A stretch of DNA of 64,000 nucleotides from Stomoxys calcitrans (taxonomy: Eukaryota > Arthropoda > Insecta > Diptera > Muscidae), in the NCBI RefSeq assembly GCF_963082655.1, contig NC_081555.1:183169424-183233423 (forward strand). The letters are read 5' to 3'. The notes beneath the pieces are model-generated. The model saw only the letters and a list, made by a program, of their open reading frames with translations, was not told where the DNA came from and made no database searches. A program made the translations under genes and the position numbers. Positions 1 through 12,769 of this stretch are shown in pieces (within the stretch, counting starts at the first letter, position 1; every line of letters begins with the position of its first letter).

Positions 1-440
1 CCGCGTTCACTAATTGTGATAAATTAGAAGACAACATTCTTCAATGTTTGGAAAAAAGTGCCAAAATATTAAAAATAAATATTTAAAAATGGAAAAAGTG
101 ATCGCATTTTATTTAGCTAACGGCATATTAGATGCATTTCTAGAAAGTTCTTCATCCGAAGAAGAAAATGCGATTTTTACCGTATTTTTGGTCGAATTGA
201 AAAAATATGGGCACATGAATATGTTCGGCTGACAATGCACAAAGTGCAACACTATAAAAGTGGGCGACATTTGCAAAATGTGGTCCATATAAGTATAACA
301 TTAGGGTAAAATTTTTTTCAGTATCGAAAACACCGTAAGATATCTGAAAAATATCTAATCGGTCAGCAATACAAAGTTTTGGCAAGATATATAAAGTTAA
401 GCTCCCGTTAAATGTCCAAATGTCACCGTCTCTCCCTGGA
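1..440 (+). other. Unassigned stretch with a short acidic open frame
   Basis: A frame starting at 90 reads MEKVIAFYLANGILDAF followed by a serine/glutamate run (ESSSSEEEN) and stops at 232. An intron-like acceptor (tttttttcag) follows at about 320, with a further basic open stretch. The style (short N-terminus with an SSSSEEE run) recalls PIF/Harbinger-type transposase starts, but I cannot confirm this. Confidence 0.2.
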
Positions 441-539
441 CCCATTAGTGACTAAAATTGTCCATAAAAAAAATTTGCAATCTTTTATTCATTTCACAGT
501 TACAAAAGGATTTGAGAATTTTTCGATTTCGAACCAAAA

Positions 540-735
540 TGGCATCTACCATTATCTTTAACATCCAAGCCAAGTATAGCCCGAATCGGTTCATCATATG
601 GTTCCAATAGCATAGTAATTGGTACCCCTTATCCTTTGTTTGCCTATAACGAGACACCGGGCAAAGAACTTGACAAATGCTATCCATGGTGAAGGGTACA
701 TAAGATTCGGCTCGGTCGAATTTAGAAGGCTTTTA
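540..735 (+). mobile_element. DINE-1-like element, 3' end fragment
   Basis: Ends with the family 3' block: a TATCCATGGTGAAGGGTA stretch, a weak CGGCTCGGTCGAA hairpin, then GCTTTTACTTG. The interior has the usual AATCGGTTCAT phrase of the 153-bp repeat. The 5' part is missing. Confidence 0.6.
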
Positions 736-1066
736 CTTGCTTGTTTTATGCAAAACTAAGAATGTCTTTATTCGCCTATGCCTCACTTTGAAATTGAAAA
801 AGGTGTGTCAATATAATGACAGGCATTGAACGCTATTACCACTATGACAGAGCAGTGGCTCATTATAATTCAGGTTTGAAAATGAGAGAAAGAATTGCTT
901 ACTTTAGAAACAGATATCTTTCGCTTTATGGTTTTCTATTTACATAAACTTAATGAAACAAACTGACATGCTATACCCCTTGTTTCAGGATATTTGAAAT
1001 ACAGAGACGATTCCCTAAGAATGGAAATAATTAATTATAGTCAAAATTCCTAAGTAGAGAGACCTC

Positions 1067-2020
1067 TCTAACTGCAACAATTGGCGAGGCATAGCCCTCC
1101 TATTTGCTGTAAGCAAGGTCTTCATTAAAATCATCCTAAATCTCTTTGTCGCTCCCCTCAATCAACTTCTAAGGAAACAACAGGTTGCATGTCGAGCACA
1201 TCAATCACAAAGAGAATTATAGTGGAACAAAGCATAGAGTGCAATAGCACTTGGTACGCAGCTTTCATTGACTACGAAAAGGCATATGCAAATATAATTT
1301 TCAATAGCTACGACGGCAAACTCAGTAAACTGATTAATTCTACCTCCGGTGTCCGGCAGAAATTTCTGCTATCGCCGCTTCTATTCATCACTGTATTGGA
1401 CCGCGTGCTAGACATTTTTTGACAGTTCTAATATCAAATGAGGTATCAACTGACGCCCTAACGATTGTCTGGAGGATCTTGAATATGCCGACGATATTGT
1501 TCTACACTCGCACACCTATCAGCATATACAATCGAAGCTAAATAACTTACAGAACGAGTCTCAAAAATGGGACTCAAAATCAACATTAAGAAAACGGAAT
1601 CACTGCGTATGAAATCAACAAATGACACGGCTTTCGCTATTATTGGGCAAAATATAGCAAACGTTGACAGCTAGACATGGAAATCGTTCGTTCCACAAAT
1701 GGAGCAGCGAAACAGGATATCCTTGGCTGGATCCAGAAGGCGCGTGTAGCATTGGCCAAGCTTCCAAATATATAGCGTGCGAGCAACATAAGCATTAGAA
1801 ATAAATGCTGAATTTGTAATGCATGCGTGAAGTCAGTGCTTCTTTAGAAGCATGGCTAGTTACAGCAGAGATAAAATACGGTCGCCCAGAACCATTTCTA
1901 ATGAGGAATTACGGAGAAGTACTCAAGAACGGAATATCAATACCGAGATCAAGATGGCTGGATCGGACATACCATTCGTAAGCCGTACTTATGTCACGAC
2001 ACTAACACAAGTCTGACAGA
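1067..2020 (+). mobile_element. Non-LTR retrotransposon reverse transcriptase fragment (degenerate)
   Basis: Pieces of a reverse transcriptase in shifting frames: AAFIDYEKAYA (first catalytic region), TSGVRQKFLLSPLLF, EYADDIVLHSH near 1480 (YADD catalytic box), KMGLKINIKKTESLR, then a C-terminal thumb-like stretch (ISNEELRRSTQE) near 1890-1940. Frameshifts and stops break it. The order and wording fit the RTE/CR1-like LINEs common in arthropods; I cannot place the clade more exactly. Neither the endonuclease nor a clean 3' end is visible. Confidence 0.7.
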
Positions 2021-2094
2021 TTTCACACTAGCTGTTATTTTCCACCGCATGTATTTTCTTTGTAGTGATAGGCATTTTCTCCATACGACACTTT

Positions 2095-2335
2095 TCTCCA
2101 GTTTTAATAGGCTTCGTCTCTAGGCGAAACAAATATGCCTCTGTCAAATTTGAAGCCGATGGGATGATAGTTATGACCTGTACTTTGTACACAAATTAAC
2201 ATGGATAAACGGACAGACGGACACAGCTTAATCGAATCTGAAAGTCGTTCTGAGTCGATCCGTATATTTATCATTTGGTGTATCTCTCTCATTCTGGGTG
2301 TGACAAATGCACTGAATAATAACACTTCGTATCAC
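2095..2335 (-). mobile_element. Degenerate DINE-like 5' fragment
   Basis: Holds CATGGATAAACGGACAGACGGAC, the reverse of the CATGTCCGTC block near DINE 5' ends, followed by the TATCATTTGGTGTATCTCTC phrase. No intact terminus. Confidence 0.35.
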
Positions 2336-2339
2336 AGAG

Positions 2340-3770
2340 GCGGTTTAAAATGCAAATGCTGAATCTAGAGCTAAAGGTACAGAAATAGATATTTTGGCAT
2401 ATTGAAAGCGCAATAACAAAATTAACATACTATTACCCATTGGTGGTGGTGTAATATAAAATATTGAATTTTTTAAGAAAGTGCCATTAAATTTCATGGC
2501 ACGGAAAATTCAAACAAAATCGACAACCCTACACCAGAAAGTTCAAACCCACATGCTTCACCATATAAACAAGTAGACTAATTGAAGTGTATACATGTAT
2601 GTATTTTACAGGGTACCTATCTTCAAAATTTTTTATTTACAAGTTGTCGTACATTGCTGGCCGAAATTGCTGCTAACATCGACACGATTATATTCGCACC
2701 TGGTTTGAATTCTAATTAGGCACGATCACTATTAGCCAATTGAAGAGCGTCGTTTTCTTTAATCGGCAAAAAGTTTGATTATGAGCGTTCTTCTCATTAA
2801 CATGCGTTCCTTAGACAACCAGTGAGAGACCCACTTGGCCATCACAAATAACCAAACGCAAAGCGGGATGATTAAGAAGCCGGTTTCTTTGTTAAATCTG
2901 CAGTGTGACTCAAACATGTGCGAGTGTGAACAAGAGAGACAAGTTCATTATAATTCATTATGAATACCGTTTGTTTGCATAGGTGTGAGTTATTAATAAA
3001 TACTTATGCTAATGGAGCTTCTGGGATACTTCGTGGTGCTCGGCAAATAATGAATGCAACATTGCTACGGTGTATATTAAAGTTGTGTTTGGCCAAACTG
3101 GAACCTTTCTCAATACAAACATGCTTATGTCCTTTGCGTTCATTACAACCTAGCTTGTATTACATCCGACTGAAACTGCTTACTGTCCATCAGATTGCAT
3201 CAGTGTTGTTTGTCTATTAGCATAGCTAATTTTTATTTAAACACGGCTGCTGATTCTATTGGAATTGGTGCCTATCATTTGAACGGTTGTCTGCTTGATT
3301 GCTACGTCAGATTCTGGTTTATATTTTGGCAAGTAATGCTGAAAAGCAGCTATTTGTTGCTAAGTGGGCAGTAAACAGACTTTGCAAGGTTTTGACTATG
3401 AGGGCCTTTTTCAAAATTATTATTTTGCAAGGAATAAAAGCGAAATTTCTTATCTACGGATACAAATGTCACAAGTGGAGTATGCACTTAGCTAACATGT
3501 GGATTTTTGCAAGCATAATCTATTATAAAAACAACGCTCACGATGAGTTTAATTTAAAATTTACCAAATAAAAATGGTCTTAAAAATAATTGGATTTATG
3601 ATATGAAAGTTATTTTTAGTATTTTTGTCATTTTCAAGCTGAGAAGTGTCTGATTTTAATAAATTGGAGAGAATATTCATACACTCAACGAAATGTAATA
3701 CACGTATTACTGCTGAACAGGCAAAGAACATCAGAAAAAAAGTTGCAACCATTTTTCATATTTTAAAAGT
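2340..3770. other. Unassigned AT-rich DNA
   Basis: Two plus-strand open frames (2960-3220, 3299-3571) have no recognisable motif, no plausible splice context and cysteine/leucine-rich random composition. I see nothing else here. Confidence 0.5.
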
Positions 3771-3771
3771 T

Positions 3772-4395
3772 TTTTTTATACCCACTATCGCAGGTTGGGA
3801 GGTATAGTTATATAATCGTTTGGTATATCTCGAAATATCGTCTGCGACCGTATAAAGTGTATATATCTTCATCTCTATCTACATCTTCTGTTGATCTAGC
3901 CATGTCCGCCGTCTGTCTGCGAAATCACGATAGAGGTCAAACGAATAAAACTATGCCCTTGAGATTTTTGTACAGATACTTCTTATTGATGTAGGCGATT
4001 GGAGATTGCAAACGGACGATATCGATTCAGATTTGGATTTAGCGCTATATAAACCGATCTATCGATTTGATTTCTTGAGGATCTAAAGGGCGCAGTTTCT
4101 CTTCGATTTGGCTATAATTTTGCGCAGTGGCTTCTCCTATGACCTCCAACATCTGGGCTGAGTATGGTGTGAATCGATCCATAACCTGATATTCCTCGTG
4201 TATAAACCGATCTCTCGATTTTACTCATTGAGTCGCTAGAGGGTGCAATTCTTATCCGATTACATTGAAATTTTGCACAACGACTTCTCTTACGACTTGC
4301 AATATCTGTGCCAAGTATGATCTGAATCGGCTCTTTATCTGATATAGCTCCAATATAAATCTATCTCTCAATTTGGTTTCACCATATTATAAACA
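3772..4395 (+). mobile_element. DINE-1-like element, 5' portion
   Basis: Begins TTTTTTATACCCAC and runs through a TATAAAGTGTATATATCTT block, CATGTCCGCCGTCTGTCTG, then two to three diverged copies of the central repeat (ATAAACCGATCT ... GAAATTTTGCAC). The 3' hairpin end is absent. Confidence 0.7.
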
Positions 4396-4399
4396 CTTT

Positions 4400-6590
4400 T
4401 TGTCTGAGTATCGACATGTTCCCAAAAATTCCAAAATCTCTTAGAGTTACAAGTGAACGCAGATGATTCTTACATCAAAACAATAAAACTGGCGCAAATA
4501 TGTATTTGTGTATATATGTGTTGTGGAGGAGATAATAGGCCCTTTTGAATGGCTCCATTTGTTTAACTTCTGGCTCTGTGGCTAATTCGTAGTTAAAATA
4601 TAGAAACAAATGTTTACCTAAAATATTTAAATATATGGATACGCCATGCAAGCAAACATTTCATATGCGGGGGGTTTTTGCCACCAAACGTATCTCCTTT
4701 TAGTTTAAAGCTGAAATTTGGAAGACATTCGTGTTGAATGTAAACAAATGGGAAAAGAGACATGTCAGTCTAAAATATTTTAACTAGAAAACTTTAGATC
4801 ATTATGGAAGACTTTTTCAAAGTTACGTCGCTCTCGTCTTTTGATTCCCTTCAGTTTTGCCAAGAATGTCTACCAAATTAAGAACAAACACTTGCGGCAG
4901 ACATGGAAACCAACGATGCGTATAATTATTTGTAGATAATTAACCCATTAAATTCCAACGGGTAGAAAAATACGCAAAAATAAAGCTATCTTAGATAAAT
5001 TATTAATTTTAATTGGTAAGAGTTATTCGGTTTTCAATGGAAATCAAAATCAAATATTTCTTAAGGAGCGAACGTTCTAACTTACAGGGTTCTGTTAACT
5101 ATTATGGTGTCTGGAATTATTGGATGTTTCCAAAATAAAAGAAAAAAATTATTTTAGATTTTCTCATACCTTTTCACTACTAAATGGTTAAAACACCAAA
5201 ACAAAATTTTATTTTTGCAGTAAAAACATAGCGTTTTATATAATCTTATGAATTTTTTTTTGTGTTTGCTCTCTATTCAAAGGAAAAAAATTATATAAAA
5301 TTTCACCCAAGTCGGACAAAGGAGTTGAAGATTGGATTAAAAGTTAATGGGTTAATAGAGAAATGAAACGGAAAGAATGAAATCTGTTATGAAAACAATC
5401 TATTCGCATTGCTTTCCATATCTGTTATTGTTTATCATTAACAATTAAAACTAAAAATTATATTAAATACGCTCAGAAAAATCATTTCAAAACAAAAATT
5501 AATATCTTTAGTGAAGGTATTTTTTAGTAGCAATGCGTATCAGTTCTCAAAAGAGAGACGCTTTTGAAAGATTGGTCAAAAACTCTTGTTAGTTATATGT
5601 TTCGCCGAGTTTTAGCGAGCCCGAATTACCAGTACAGGCATAATGGGTTCAATTGCAGGGAGATGCTTTGTTCTGTCGTCTCTGTGGCATCACAATGGTG
5701 TGTGTTGTTTCGGACTGCCACTAAATGTAACCAAACTCCAACCTATACGTTTGCACTTAAGCCATAACTAATCCCAAACAGACAGACGCAAAACATATTT
5801 TGTGTGGAATTATAATGTTTGATTTGCAATACAATTTTTTTAAAAAACAAATATCTTCTACAAAAAAAATTCAATTCTCTGAAATAGTTACTTTGTTTTA
5901 TTCAAGTGTGTTATAACAAGTTAATCTATGATTGTAATAAACAATAATAATATTCCATCAATCAATGAATCTTAAAGTTGTCCTACTTTTGTTATCTACT
6001 CTTTAGAAAAATCAATCATGCTCAATGAAAAATATACGCAAAAATTTTATAAAGTATATTTCAATTTCAAGTTGTTTGGTACACACAGACAAATTACAAG
6101 TGTCTGATGTAGTGAACATTTGATAACGCAGTACTTCTCATTGTACTCAACCAACCGCCACTCAACTCAAAGCTACTGTCAAAGAAGTGAAAACCAATTC
6201 ATTGTACCCTACATCACAGAGTATATTTACGAAATGATTTTCAAGAAGTCAGTGGCATACAACTTTGTTGAAATGTTAGATATGAATCTAACATCTAGAT
6301 CTTAAACTCAACCAATTCCAACAAAAATTGTAATAGTGTGGTTTCCCAAATCTGGGGAAGATCTTTGGATATATGTAGCAACATAAATATCTTGCTGGTG
6401 GTAAATATAAAATGAGCCACAAACAAATTCTGTAATCGCTAAATGGGCATCTTAACTTAACGGAAACACCCGCAACACCAAAACCTTTACATTGATCCGG
6501 TCTGAAAACAAAAATCTTTTAACTACTTTTTTTTACTGGGTTACCAACGAACCATAAATCTGAGAAGATTTATTAAATCTTGAAATTAAA
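4400..6590. other. Unassigned AT-rich DNA
   Basis: No coding signal, RNA gene or recognisable element. Homopolymer runs and short open frames only. Confidence 0.5.
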
Positions 6591-7080
6591 ATGATTTTCG
6601 CCCTAACAGGCAAAAGAAATTGAAAATTCCGCAGAGCCCGTCCGGAATTCAAACCTGGGCGCGAGGAGTAACGGCGAAAGCCGTTGCCGTGGTCTAGCGT
6701 TCGAAACCATCAATACAAATTCCAAAAAATGCACAGAATCATGTGTATGCCGTGGAAGTAGTGTAATTGACAAAAAATCAGCCGTTATACAAACACATGC
6801 ATTGGGAAAGGAACAGCTAGAAGTCAGGGTTGTTGAGCATGAGTAATGTGGTATTTATGTCATAGAAGCGTTTTCGCAATAAAAACGATAGAAGTACAAC
6901 ATACCAATGTACGGCCCTTGAAGCCCTCACACCTAATATGGCCGATGAGTTATTCTAAACAAAGGACGAAACGCGCGTTGGTGTGTGTGGTGATCTCTGG
7001 CTTTCCTTTTCCATTGCAGACAAAAATTTCCAATCATGGAGCTCGTGTCGAAAGAGAAATAAACGAAAATTCAGTGTTCA
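6590..7080. repeat. Dispersed repeat, copy 1 (related to 17265-17545)
   Basis: The stretch from GGGTTGTTGAG near 6829 through CCTTGAAGCC, CACACCTAATATGG, AAACAAAGGACGAAACGCG and GAGAAATAAACGA matches the region at 17265-17500 in order. A second shared block (TTCGCC..AACAG.CAAAA) lies before it here (about 6597) but after it in the other copy. A GC-rich tRNA-like patch (about 6635-6715, minus strand, GGTTTGAATTCC as a box B) sits between. Confidence 0.5.
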
Positions 7081-7084
7081 TGAA

Positions 7085-9845
7085 ATATTGATTGATGTGT
7101 TCATTGATTTTCGACAAGTCTTCTTCCCGTTCGGGATAAAATTTTTTTGTATTATTCAGTTCTTCTTTTTAGACATCCAGTTTACAAACAGAGAAATGAA
7201 AGTTTCTTAAGATTATAACTAACTTGCTGGTTTCAAATTAACTCAATTTTCCAAAGTTGTAGGGAATATTCGGATTAAGCTGAAATGAAATTTGCGAAAT
7301 CTTGCGGTTTGGAAAAAGTACCATCGTCCAATTAGAACTCATGAGCACCTGTCGGCCGCCCTTTTTATACAATTTAGCTGAAATTGTCCCATTAGCATAC
7401 ATGTGCATATTCTATGCAAAATGGCATTTCAATCCACAATGAAGAAAAAAAATACTAACTTTAAAGATGACAAACTTAGCTTGAAGATGTCAAATTTTCC
7501 AAACTTTTAAGTAACAACTTTTTTGGTTAAAATTTTTTACTTGATATTAAAGATTTTTTTCTTAAATGGAAATTTGTTGTATGCTTAATTTTGAATCTTA
7601 TCTTTAAAGACAAAAATCTTGTAATAAAGGTCAAAATATCATTTATATGAAATTGACTTTGGGACAAGGACAGCGGTGTTCCCTAGTTAAAGAGACACAA
7701 AAATTCCTTACAAAAGGGAGAGTCTGTAAATGTTAAAATTTTGAAGTATTTTAACATTGAGACTCAACTGTAGAGACAAATTAGAAAGTGCCATCAATCC
7801 TTTAGTATATAGCGGCTTAAACTTAAATACATCATCGCTATTTTGAATATACGCTTCTTTGGCTAGCAATCATTACCAAAATCTTTTGATCAAGGACAAA
7901 ATCTTTAAGTCCCACTAGACTGAATCATTCGAAAAAATCTGTGTCCATTTTTGGCCACCTAAGTGTGCAATATGATTACTTGTAAATCTTATACGAGCAT
8001 TGGTATAGTTTTATAGAATAAACTGCTCTGTTTTAAATTTATTCACTACAGTTTTTATCTTCATAATCAAAAAAATGACTTTTCCATCATCTACTTCTTT
8101 GGTGTTTTGTTTATATTGTTGATGCTATATTTTTTGGTCATGTTCAAGTATCGGTGAAAAATTAAATTTATCACGTACTGTGAACTAATGATTCCATGAA
8201 AAAGGCAACCTTAACTCAGACGGCTTTAAGTGGCTTTGCTATGTCGTCGCTAATCCCGGCGACATGTAATTTTCGTGTGGCCATTGGAGAATGATGATGA
8301 TGATGGCCTATTGTGTGGTGATGGTGATCTTAAAAAGAAGTGTTGTTTTTTGCTTTCAAATACTGTCAATTGAGGGTTGTAGTTAAGAGAGCATAAATGG
8401 GATGGGATGGTATGGAAAAGTGAAAAAACATACATACGGTTTAATATTTCATAAACATGCAACAGAAAATGCATCAGCAAATCTACTTCAACCACAGGGA
8501 TGAGGAAAACATTTTATTGTTGATATGAAACACATTGAATAGAAAAGATGGTATTGAATGCATGGCGCGACTTCAGACGCTTGACATTTTTGTTTGAAAA
8601 CCAATATTTCGTGGGTGTGCTTCAAACAATGGTAAAAAACAGACATGGTCGGCTATTAGATACGTGGGGTTCGTTTAAGTGTTTTCCCATTGTTTGAGGC
8701 TAACAGCTATTGCTATCTACTAAATTGAAGTCTTTGGAGGAAGAGATTTTAAATCTGTATGTCATTTACATACCCCTAATTCTATTTAATCTATTTTCAG
8801 TTCATTGTTCCCTCTTGAGTCTACCTCCCAAGTTATTTAATATAGAGCCCAAGGCTAACACGCAACACTTTTTAAATTAAATTTCTTTACTTTGATGGAG
8901 CTGTCCGTCTGTCTGTCCATCTGTCGAGCAAAAAACAAAACACATTTTGAATGTATGTGAATTTGACATCTGATCAAATAAATATAGTATTGTCATTGTT
9001 GTTTAAGAGTTTGTGAAGAATCAAACTACAAAAGAAATGAACAAATATTAGCCATGAATGCTGCCCCAATTAAAAACCTGGTTTGGCTGAGAGCTGAAAT
9101 AAATATCCGGTTTCTAACTCGCAAATTCTAACAACATTCATGAGAGGGGAAAAAACCTGACATAAATAAAAGTAAGCACGCCAAGAGAAAACCAACGAAA
9201 AATCTCAGACATAGTATTTAATTATATACACCTCGTACATTCACTCATACGCTCATTCAGTCTCTGACTTAATTCACATTACATACCAGAAAGTGCTTTG
9301 TCATTCATTCGTTGCTCTTTAGACATATTCTATTCGTCATCGAATCATTTTTAATAAATAAATAAAAAACAAAACCAATTTAGAAACTAATTACTTTCTG
9401 TATTTGTTCGAGCTGCTCCTATGTAAATATTGATGATTATTCAATACATGCAAAATGCTTACAAGTAGACAAATTAACAATAAAATATATTAAAAAGACT
9501 CAACTATGAAAATTGAATTTAAGTTTAAGATAATATATGTACATTATCTTACGAAAAAGATGTTATAATAACAAAAGTTTAAAATTGACAAACGAATCTT
9601 AAAAAATTTTGAATTAAGAAGAAAAAATGGCTAACCGTCGAAATAAAAATTTTGTTAAATTGACCCATATCCGTGTAAAATTTTGCCACTTGTCTTAATT
9701 TGAATTGATTTCTATAGAATTCTCCAGTGATCTGAAGAGTTATAAGAGAATCCTTCGTGCCGAGTTTCTTGAAGATCGTTTAAAAAATCACCAAAATATT
9801 GTAGTACTAGTCAAAATCGGACGAAAGTATGTATGGTGATGGAGT
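7085..9845. other. Unassigned AT-rich DNA
   Basis: No gene found. Short GATGAT-type runs occur near 8290. The minus-strand frame at 8250-8495 is low-complexity histidine/serine-rich and unsupported. Confidence 0.5.
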
Positions 9846-9884
9846 TGTAACTAAATCTTAACTGATCTCGACCAAAATCGAAAC

Positions 9885-10300
9885 GGAAATTTTAATGAAA
9901 TTTTTCCGAAATACAAAATTTCAATAAAAGTACTTCTAAAGACAAAATTTCAATGAAATTTTTCCTTAATACAAATTTTCAATGAAATTATTTCTAAAGA
10001 CAAAATTTCATTGAAATTTTTTCTAAAGACAAAATTTCAATGAAATTTTTTTTTCTGAAGACAAAACTTCAATGACTCCTTTTCTTAAGGCAAAACTTCA
10101 ATGACATTTTTTCCAAGGACAAAATTTCTATGAAATTTTTTTTCGAACCAAACTTTCAATAAACTTGTTTCTAAAGACAAAATTTCAATGAATTTATTTT
10201 AAAGACGATTTAATGAAATTTCAGGGAAGTTTTCAAAGACAAAGTTTCAATGAATTTTGTTTTAAGACAATTTTAATTAAATTTCAATAAAATATTTTAA
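9885..10300. repeat. Degenerate tandem array of about 33-40 bp units
   Basis: At least nine imperfect copies of AAAGACAAAATTTCAATGAA followed by a T-run. Units differ by small indels. The reverse-oriented phrase reappears at 44730-45340. Confidence 0.7.
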
Positions 10301-10757
10301 TTTTTCGAGTTTTTTGCCTGTAAATAAAAACATTTTTCTGAGTGCAGAAACCCCGATTTTACTATTCCGAACTGGTGCCCCTCAATAATTTTAATTTTGA
10401 AATAACTATATTAAATCAAACTAAAAATGTTTTTCTCGTTCTCAATTTCCATATTTCTTTTTTACTTGGATTTCTATAATGAAACCACATTCAAGGTAAT
10501 TTATACGGAACACAATGTGCACAAGGAATCGAAATCTATCAATTAAAATCATATTCAAAAAGAGAAAATTAAAAATTTCCCATAGAAAAGCTAAGCAATA
10601 GAAAAATTTTGCGAATAATGATTTCCTTTGAATTCATTTCCCATATATTGTGTCAAATTTCCAAAATATTGACAAAAAATCCAAAACTCCCTTAAAAGGG
10701 AAATTTATTTAAATGGGCAATATTTTTATTAATCCAATAAGTAGAAATCCAAATTAG

Positions 10758-11075
10758 CCCATGAACATTTCATTAAGGAACAGCGGGAATAAATTTCTCG
10801 TATCAATGCTGTCCGATGAAAATTTAAAGTTAATTATAATGAATCTCCTTTTTATTTCTAAGTCCGAACGGCTTGCCGCGGAGCGTCTCCACTTAGAGAG
10901 GTTTACTCGGCAGATTACCTATAGTAATGACCTCACAAGTTTCGCCAGCACTAGGAGGGGATAACCACTGCTGAAAATTTGTTCTGCTTTAAATACCGTC
11001 GAGAACCGGTATTTGAACCCAGGCGTTCAGCATCAAAGGCGGACATGCCAATCTCTGAGCTCCGTTGACGCCAAA
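10758..11075 (-). mobile_element. tRNA-derived SINE, diverged full-length copy
   Basis: Reading the minus strand, a degenerate box A region is followed by box B-like CTGGGTTCAAATACC, then the family body (CTCCTAGTGCTGG, CCGTTCGGACTT) and the tail near 10758 (TTCATGGGC). More diverged than the copies at 47.7 and 50.3 kb. Confidence 0.7.
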
Positions 11076-11241
11076 AAAAACTAAACTTGGGAAATTAAAA
11101 CATTGTTTAGTGGGGAGCTCTCACTTTATGACCAAATGTTATTGCTGATGGGTCAGTTTCCGGAAGCAGTAGCGTCCACAAATTTTCTGACAACAAATTA
11201 AAAATATTTTATCCATTTCACAGTTACAAAAGGATTTTGAA

Positions 11242-12197
11242 CAAGTACAAAGGCGTTAACTTTGGGTACCCACCACCTCGGGTATACATGTAAACCACTT
11301 TTCGTCATAATCCGGTGAAAAATGTATTATATATGCCCCCGATTTGGACCAAATTCGACACGGATATTGAGTGGTCTAATAAGTACAAGTCATTGTTCAA
11401 TTTTGTAGAACAAAATAGTGGTCTTTTGGTAGCCATATCCAAATATAGACCGATTTGAAACATATGTGACACGGATGTCGCAAGGCCTAATATAAGTCAG
11501 TATGTCAAATTTCAGCGAAATCGGATTATAAATGTGCCTTTTATGGGGCTAAGACTTTGAACCGAGAGATCGGTCTATATAACAGCTACATCCAAATCTG
11601 AACCGATCTGAGCCAAATTGAATAGGGCTGTCGAAGGGCCTAACACAACTCACTATCCTAAATTTTGGCGAAATCGGACAATAAATGCGCCTTTTATGGA
11701 GCTAAGACCTTAAATCAGGAGATCGGTCTATATGGCAGCTATATCCAAATCTGAACCGATCTGTGCCATATTACAGAACGGTGTCGAAGGGCCTAACGCA
11801 ACTCACTGTCTCAAATTTCGGCGACATCGGACAATAAATGCGCCTTTTATGGGCCCAAAACCTTAAATCGAGAGATCGGTTTATGTGGTAGCTATATCAA
11901 AATCTGGACCGATCGGCGGATTGGCCTGTATGGGAGCTATATCAAGTTATTGTCCGATATAGCCCATCTTCGAACTTAATGGATACAAAAAGAGTCTGTG
12001 CAAAATTTCAGCTCAATATCTCTATTTTTAAAGACTGTAGCGTGATTTCAACGGACAGACATGGCTAGATCGTCTTAGATATTTACGCGGATCATGAATA
12101 TATGTACTTTATAGGGTCGGAAATGGATATTTCGATGTGTTGCAAACGGAATGACAAAATGAAAATAACCCCATCCTTCGGCGGTGGGTATAAAAAT
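11242..12197 (-). mobile_element. DINE-1-like element, both ends present
   Basis: The 3' end is at low coordinate (ACAAGTACAAAGGCGTTAACTT... GGTACCCACCACCTCGGGTAT) and the 5' end at high coordinate (CATCCTTCGGCGGTGGGTATAAA). Between them are several diverged repeats of about 150 bp (GGTCTATATGGCAGCTATATCC ... GAACCGATCTG). About 950 bp. The 3' hairpin is eroded. Confidence 0.75.
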
Positions 12198-12224
12198 GTT
12201 CGTTTTGGAAAATAAGTGAGTGTA

Positions 12225-12765
12225 GATTAGTATACCATAGGGTATACTAATCTAGTCATTCCCTTTGTAAGAACTCGTAATATTGCTTTGCAACACCACA
12301 ATATATGTTCCTGATCGTCTTGATATTCTAAGCCGATCTAGCCATGTCCGTCCGTCCATCTGTCTGCCAAAATCACAACAACGAATAAAGATACCCGCTT
12401 TAAATTTTGCACAGATATTTCTTAGATTGTTGGGGATTGCAAATGGGCCATATGGGTTCAGATTTGGATATAGCTTCCACATAAAGTGGTCCTTCGATTC
12501 CATATAAAGTGGTCCTTCGATTTGACATCTTGAGCCCCGAGAGGCCGTAATTGTTATCCAATTAAGTTGAAATTTTGTTAATAGTTCCAAACATTGCAAG
12601 TACGCTCCAAATCGGTCTACACCCTGATATTGCACCCATATAAACCGACCTTGCTGTTGAACATCTTGAACCACTGGAAGCCACAATTATTGCTCATGTT
12701 TCCATGGTAAATACTGTCCAAAGCGGTCTATATCCCAATATAGCTCCTAAAAACACCCTGTAAGT
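12225..12765 (+). mobile_element. DINE-1-like element, 5' portion, head to head with its neighbour
   Basis: Starts at GGTATACTAATCTAGTCATTCC, has TGATCGTCTTGATATTCTAAGCC and CATGTCCGTCCGTCCATCTGTC, then about two central repeats. The 3' end is missing. Its 5' end faces the 5' end of the 11.2-12.2 kb copy about 30 bp away. Confidence 0.7.
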
Positions 12766-12769
12766 TTAA

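Noticed and set aside
2960..3571. Two consecutive plus-strand open frames
   Set aside because: No motif, no conserved pattern and no splice signals linking them.
12252..12686. 144-residue minus-strand open frame
   Set aside because: Lies fully inside a DINE repeat and changes with repeat drift; no protein features.
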